From NCBI GenBank assembly GCA_015179025.1, contig WHUX01000476.1, forward strand, positions 1 through 23,967: a DNA stretch of 23,967 nucleotides. Reading direction: 5' to 3'. Each line of letters opens with the position of its first letter. Positions within the stretch are counted from its first letter, which is position 1. Below the pieces are notes generated by a model. That model did not search any database. It was not told the origin of the DNA and worked only from the letters and a program-made list of their open reading frames with translations. Position numbers and translations under genes: made by a program. Below, piece by piece: positions 19,168-23,967 of this stretch. The DNA is from Terfezia claveryi (lineage: Eukaryota > Ascomycota > Pezizomycetes > Pezizales > Pezizaceae).

Positions 19168-19175
19168 ATGATACC
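19168..19175 (+). other. 8-bp target site duplication, right copy
   Basis: ATGATACC, identical to 4748-4755. Confidence 0.92.
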
Positions 19176-19439
19176 CACAATCTTGCTTGTCAAACACTTG
19201 AAAATCTCAGTACGTAACTATATGAAAATCCAAACGAAAAATTGAACAAAAAACCCTCATTTATCCACCTCTTACTAGAAGCAGCTCTAACTATACCCTT
19301 TTTGTCCCTTGCCTTTCACCAGTCTCCCTTTAGTCGTTGGTCCCTTCCCTCCACTACCCCCAACAGTTCCTTTCATACCCTTCCGATTTCGTTCTGCTTC
19401 ATCCCTATCATCACTACTACTACTATCAACCGGCTCACC

Positions 19440-19595
19440 AGCGCCTACCTCCTCCCCCTCGTCCACCTTCTCCTCCTCCTCCTCGCCCTCCTCCTCCTCC
19501 TCGCCCTCCTCCTCCTCCTCCTCGCCCTCCTTCTCCTCCTCGCCCTCCTCCTCCTCCTCCTTGCCCTCCGCCTCGCCCTCCTCCTTATTGTCCTT
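19440..19595 (+). repeat. CTCCTC/CTCGCC tract
   Basis: Low-complexity CTCCTCCTC with periodic GCC, encoding Glu-rich sequence with GEE and KEE on the minus strand. Confidence 0.85.
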
Positions 19596-20059
19596 CTCCT
19601 CCAGCCTACTAGCCTACTTAATCTTGACCGCAGTCATTTTGACCATTTTCTTTGATCTTGCGGTCCCTTGAGCTGTCCTTTTGCCACCCACCACATACCG
19701 TTTCCCGCTTTTGGTCTTGATGAACATTGGAGCCTCCTCTTTATCGTCATCACTCTCATCAAAGTTCTCAATCTTCCTAGTAGATTTTTGTCTACCTTGA
19801 GGTTTCACAATCTCCTTACCTTCTCCCACTTTCCCCTTCCCACTTTTGGTCTTGATGTGTTTGGGAGCCTCATTATCGTTGTCTTCAAGGTTTACAACAT
19901 CCTTGGACGTTCATGTCCCGTGAGTTCTCACAAGCCCCTTACCTGCCCCTACATTCCCCTTCCCGCTTTTTTTGATCTCTTTGGGAGCCTCCTCTTCCTC
20001 CCCATCGTCTTCTTCAACCTGCTACTTCTTGGCAATACTCTTCTTCTTCAATGTTTCCG

Positions 20060-20570
20060 TCCCTTGAGTCGTCTTCATTTTTACAGATCCCATACTACCC
20101 TTACCCACCCCCATGCTATGCTTAGACCCCCTCAATGTCTGTCTCGGTTCCTCTTCCTCTGATTCTCCTTCCCCGACCCCATCCTTATCATCCTTCTTCC
20201 CTTTCACACCCTTCGGTAGTGGACCCCGAGTGGCTTCTTGCGTCTTCATTTTCATGGATCCCATACCCTTACCTGCCCCCATGCTATGCTTAGACCCCCT
20301 CAATGTCTGTTTCGGTTGCTCTTCCTCTGATTCTTCTTCCTCGACCTCATCCTTATCATCCTTTTTCCCTTTCACACCTTTTGGTGGTGGACCCTGAGTG
20401 GCTTCTTGCAACTTCCTTTTTACGGATCCCATACCCTTCCCCACCCCCACGCTATACTTAGACCCCCTCAATTCTCTCGGTTCCTCTTCCTCCGATTGCT
20501 CTTCCTCATCATCATCCTGGTTATCCTCCTGCTTCCCTTTCACACCTTTTCGTTGTAGACCTTTAGCAGA
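20060..20570 (-). repeat. 168-bp tandem repeat (three units)
   Basis: Equivalent words (ATGCTATGCTTAGACCCCCT and variant) start at 20113, 20281 and 20449, spaced exactly 168 bp, which is 56 codons of the charged-repeat frame. The period has stayed a multiple of three, consistent with past selection on the protein. Confidence 0.9.
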
Positions 20571-21107
20571 CTCTTGGGTCCTACCTCTCTTAGGTTGAGG
20601 CTTCCCAGTCGAAGTATCCAACATCACTGTGTTAGTCTCTTGCGGGGCTGTAGGAAGGGGTGGCAGTTGCATTCCGAGAATTGGAGAGCTCGGATCCTCC
20701 GGATATTCTGCTGCATGTGCCTCTCATGCAGATTTCACTGCCTTATCCCTGATGATAGCCCTGCTACGCACTTTCTTAGCAACATCTTGAGCCAAGATAT
20801 TGACAGCATAGCTAATGGACTTATCATTGAGGTATTTGAGTTGTCCCATAGGAGCCATCGTCGGGAGAGCCACGGCATGCTTGAGAAATGTCGTCCATGT
20901 ATCTGTTCCAGCTCTTTGCGGTCCATAGATACTGCTTTGTTTCATTATGTGTGCAATATCTCGCCTCCAGAGCCCATACAGGTTTTCTAGAATCCCTTCC
21001 CCAAAAAATCCAACTACTTTTGCATGTCCATGATTGGACCGTGTTATATGATAGTCATCTTCTGACTTTTCATTGGTGTCTGCCAGTTGTTTCCTTTTTG
21101 GTAGCAT

Positions 21108-21490
21108 TTCATATCCTTGATATTGTCAATCAATGGCTATCTGGACTAGTAGATCGTTAGTAGACATAGAGCACGGCCCCCTCTCAGTCTACTTACAATG
21201 GAATAGAGAGTGAATAGGTTTGAGTTTGCCGTTTCCCAGAGTTCTTAGATATTGACTATGAAAGTAGTTCAGGCAAGGCTTCTGTCACCATATATCAAAT
21301 ATGGTTGATGTTGAGGGACTATGAATGTCGAAGACGGTACGGTAATAAATAGCATACCGACCTGACCATGGCCACCATTTCATTTACAACTTGTAGACAT
21401 AGCAAACAGCTATTTCTTTGTACAGTGGATTATGGCCAAAGTTTGATCATGTAAAGAAGCGAATGTAATAAAGCGAATATAAAAATGTTC
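21108..21490. other. No gene seen
   Basis: Upstream side of the charged-repeat gene. No recognisable motif. Confidence 0.5.
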
Positions 21491-21493
21491 AGG

Positions 21494-22580
21494 ACTAGTC
21501 TGGTTGGGGAATGGACGCTAACGGCTATTACTTGATCTGGTCTAAGCTGTAATCTGGTTGGCACAACAGACTACTGTGATTGGACCTTGCGAGGTCACCC
21601 TACTGGGTACCAACCAGACTACCCTAACGGCTAGTTTGTTTCATTATGCAGTTAACTATTCCAAACAGACTATATTTGACAAGAGGTTGTGCCCAACCAG
21701 ACAAACAAAGACTATAATGTGAACGTAAAAAAAGGCTGTTTGGGAAATGCTCGTTATAGGCAATTGCTTGATATAGTCTAGCGTATACCCCTGGCTACTT
21801 GAGATTGGCACTTGACGTTGGCTTCCTATTACAAAGCAAAGTCTGGTTGGGGAATGGACACTAATAGCTATTACTTGATCTGGTCTAAGCTTGTAATCTG
21901 GTTAGCACAACAGACTACAGTGATTGGACCTTGAGAGGTCCCCCTAATGGCTAGTTTGTTTCATTATGCAGTTGACCATTTCTAACAGACTACATTTGAC
22001 TAGAGGTTGTACTAACCAGACAAACCAAACAAAGACTTCTCTACGAGAGGCTTATGCCAACCAGACTAACAAAGACTATAATGTGAACATAAAAGAGTAG
22101 TCTGGTTGGCACGTAAAAAAGGCTGTTTGGGAAATGGACATTATGGGCAATTGCTTGATGAAGTCTAGCATATACCTCTAGCTACCTGAGATTGGCACTT
22201 GATGTTGGCTTCCTATCACAAAGCAAAGTCTGGTTGGCACAAGCCGCTCGTAGGTAACCATGATAAAGTGAACGTAAGAAGGTAAGAGACTGGTCTGGTT
22301 GGGGAATGGCAGTCCTCTTGGTTACAGGAGAATTGAGGCGAGTAAGTACGGACTACCTAGTCTGGTTGGCATGACTGCAAGGATTTTCAACTAGACTAAG
22401 GATATTCTTAGTCTCAACCCGAGGATATTCTGAGTCTGGTTGGCACCACACAGACTAGGTCCAACCGTGCCAACCAGACTAGGTCTAACGACTTGGTTGG
22501 CACAAGACTAGGTTGGCACCACTAGAGGAGGGTTATGCAAAAGACTAAGAAAATCCTTAGTCTGGTTGAAAATCCTTGCC
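21494..22580. repeat. Cluster of the AGTCTGGTTGGCAC motif
   Basis: About fifteen copies of AGTCTGGTTGGCAC or its complement GTGCCAACCAGACT in 1.1 kb on both strands. They include a dense run at 22434-22520 with direct and inverted copies. Single copies lie at 2141, 7321 and 11169. Confidence 0.85.
21497..22226 (+). repeat. Tandem duplication of a ~345-bp unit
   Basis: Copy 1 (21497-21839, 343 bp) and copy 2 (21840-22226, 387 bp) both start AGTCTGGTTGGGGAATGGAC. Copy 2 is longer mainly because of added blocks near 22030-22070 and 22094-22110, the latter being AGTAGTCTGGTTGGCAC. Confidence 0.88.
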
Positions 22581-23064
22581 AACACACTAGTGACGGACGG
22601 TCAAAGGCACCATACTGGACGGTCGGGTTGCCTAACTGCCTCCGGAATGGCTTCGGCCTGCCAGTTCCTACTCAGGTTAGCGGCAGGCTTTTGACCGGCT
22701 GACCGGCACAAACACCTTGGTGCGGGTGGAAATATTTCTGTTGTTTTACCCATTATCATCTATGAGCAAGAAAACTCATAACATTTGCAACCTACGGTAT
22801 TAAACCTCTTTTACATAAAAATGTTTTTCCTCAGACTGTTTTACAATATCCCCTTTTTTCTCAATGTCTTTCCTCAGGCCGCAGTGCAATATATGGCGGT
22901 CTGATACACAATTTATTTTTGGAAAGGACAGGACAAGCAGTCTTGGCATCATTCAAAGAATGTCGTCTTTCCTTTCTTCTCCTCTTGCGATTTCTTTCAT
23001 TATACTATACCAACTGTTATACTACACCAACTGGATAGTCTCATACTAAAGATCTCACACGAAG
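22581..23064. other. No gene seen
   Basis: Contains GC-rich short inverted segments at 22640-22720 (for example GGCTTCGGCC) and two similar CTTTCCTCAGGC/TTTTCCTCAGAC words near 22830 and 22867. No coding frame of note. Confidence 0.45.
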
Positions 23065-23265
23065 ATGGATACCAAACCATCACTAGGCTACATAGCATGC
23101 CTCACCTACAGTCGTTATGGCACATGTGTAGTGGATTACGTACCCACTAATACTGTACAACCTGGGACCACATACCTAGTGCGGTGGGACTTCCATGATT
23201 GCAGGACTATGGGGTCTAGTTCTAGTCCAGTATCGTCCAGCTTGCGCCTCAAGCGTTCAAACTAA
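23065..23265 (+). CDS. Small hypothetical frame, 66 residues
   Basis: MDTKPSLGYIACLTYSRYGT... is open to TAA at 23263-23265 and has ordinary residue composition (VQPGTTYLVRWDFHDC). There is no recognised domain, and no intron or promoter evidence. It may be chance. Confidence 0.2.
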   Translation: MDTKPSLGYIACLTYSRYGTCVVDYVPTNTVQPGTTYLVRWDFHDCRTMGSSSSPVSSSLRLKRSN

Positions 23266-23319
23266 ACAGTCCCTACTGGTCACAGAGAGTCCCAGGGAGG
23301 CCCTGGATACTCTGACAAT

Positions 23320-23967
23320 TGTTGTATGTGAGCTACTCCGCCCCTAATTTTTATGGACTATAGATTGTTGGTGGCAAAGTATGCGATGTTAATTTTTGAA
23401 CTATGAGTTGCTATACAGTCCAGTTACATACCAATATCATCTCGAAGACTTTGAAGAAGGCAGTATCACCGAATACAGAGAGAGTCCCTATCGAGACCTA
23501 CCTATTCTGCCAATCGATGTATATGAAAGCCGCTCCGCATACAATTTTTACGGAATATAGATTGTTGGTGGCGGAGTACGCGATGTTAATTTTTGAACTA
23601 TGAATTGCTATACAGTCTAGTTACATACCAATATCATCCCGAAGACTTCGAAGAAGGCAGTATCACCGAATACAGAGACAGTCCCCATCAAGACCCTACC
23701 TATTCAGCCTATCGTTGTATGTGAAAGCCACTCCGCCCCTAAATTTTATGGAACATAGATTGTTAGTGTGATGTTAATTTTTGAACTAGTTGCTATACAG
23801 TCCAGTTACATACCAATATCATCCTGAAGACTTCGAAGAAGGCAGTTCACCGAATACAGAGAGAATCCCCATCGAGACCTACCTATTCTGCCAATCGATG
23901 TATGTGAAAGCCGCTCCGCATACAATTTTTACGGAACATAGATTGTTGGTGGCGGAGTACACGATGT
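23320..23967 (+). repeat. ~190-bp satellite, over three units, cut by window end
   Basis: GATGTTAATTTTTGAACTA or its start occurs at 23385, 23582, 23770 and 23963, giving periods of 197, 188 and 193 bp. Each unit contains GTTACATACCAATATCATC and GAAGAAGGCAGT. Open frames in it are accidental. Confidence 0.9.

Larger units (their letters stand above)
19287..21107 (-). pseudogene. Highly charged repeat protein with four in-frame stops
   Basis: From ATG at 21107 one minus-strand frame keeps coding character for 607 codons to TAG at 19287. It is interrupted by TGA 20724, TAG 20022, TGA 19911 and TAG 19614. All five positions are separated by multiples of three, so there is no frameshift. Residues 1-127 form a non-repetitive domain (ENLYGLWRRDIAHIM, LKYLNDKSISYAVNILAQDV) that I do not recognise. 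Then come basic/acidic repeats of 56 residues (LRGSKHSMGVGKG, PKGVKGKKDDKD, EEEESEEE), further Lys/Glu-rich segments (IKTKSGKGKV) and a Glu-rich stretch, ending KGRLVKGKGQKGYS. Composition suggests a disordered nuclear or chromatin protein. No intron was needed. It is outside the hAT element. Confidence 0.65.

Noticed and set aside
19309..19671. Ser/Pro/Leu-rich plus-strand frames over the CTC tract.
   Set aside because: They are antisense shadows of the Glu-rich part of the minus-strand charged protein.
2350..20726. All in-frame stops could come from C-to-T changes of CAA, CAG or CGA, suggesting a RIP-like or methylation-driven process.
   Set aside because: Every stop codon is one C-to-T step from one of those codons, so the observation is true by construction and carries no information without an intact homologue.
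19287..21107. In-frame stops as evidence of a reassigned genetic code.
   Set aside because: TGA and TAG are both involved here and TAA elsewhere, while intact genes in the same window use stops normally; simple decay explains it.

Overview
The window is nuclear DNA from a filamentous fungus, most likely a basidiomycete. Introns are about 50-80 nt with GTAAGT/GTATGT donors and CTAAC/CTGAC-like branch sites. One broken gene matches my memory of DUF6532, a family I know mainly from Agaricomycetes. The whole stretch is repeat-rich accessory DNA; I see no housekeeping gene, tRNA or rRNA.

Left flank (1-4747): a large foldback palindrome (1-1776, continuing left of the window) closes on a 39-bp minisatellite. 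A featureless gap follows, then a decayed minus-strand DUF6532-type gene (2236-4344).

Centre (4756-19167): the main result is one complete 14,412-bp hAT-superfamily DNA transposon. It has an exact 8-bp target duplication (ATGATACC at 4748-4755 and 19168-19175), 22-bp perfect terminal inverted repeats starting TAGTG (hAT consensus YARNG), related subterminal repeats, and its own hAT transposase gene (15133-18171, plus strand, four exons). It also carries cargo. On the minus strand are a divergent histone H3-like gene that keeps the MARTKQ start and the histone fold (5840-6767), an orphan gene with a long Asp/Glu tail (7570-9154), and a second orphan with a basic segment (9628-10530). On the plus strand is an orphan with a Ser/Glu-rich tail (13696-14741). 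A young 1.8-kb LTR element without coding capacity (11685-13475, 5-bp TSD TGATG) is nested inside.

Nine minisatellite arrays share the core TCCGTGAC but differ in spacer and period. All nine lie inside the hAT element and I found none outside it. Four of them sit inside introns: one in the H3-like gene, one in the acidic-tail orphan and two in the transposase gene.

Right flank (19176-23967): a minus-strand gene for a highly charged protein with 56-residue repeats stays open for 607 codons but is broken by four in-frame stops (19287-21107). It is followed by a cluster of the short motif AGTCTGGTTGGCAC within a tandem duplication, and a ~190-bp satellite runs off the right edge.

Several genes carry single-base frameshifts or nonsense codons. 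The element is therefore either partly decayed, or the assembly has uncorrected indels. No searches were run; family names rest on motif recognition.
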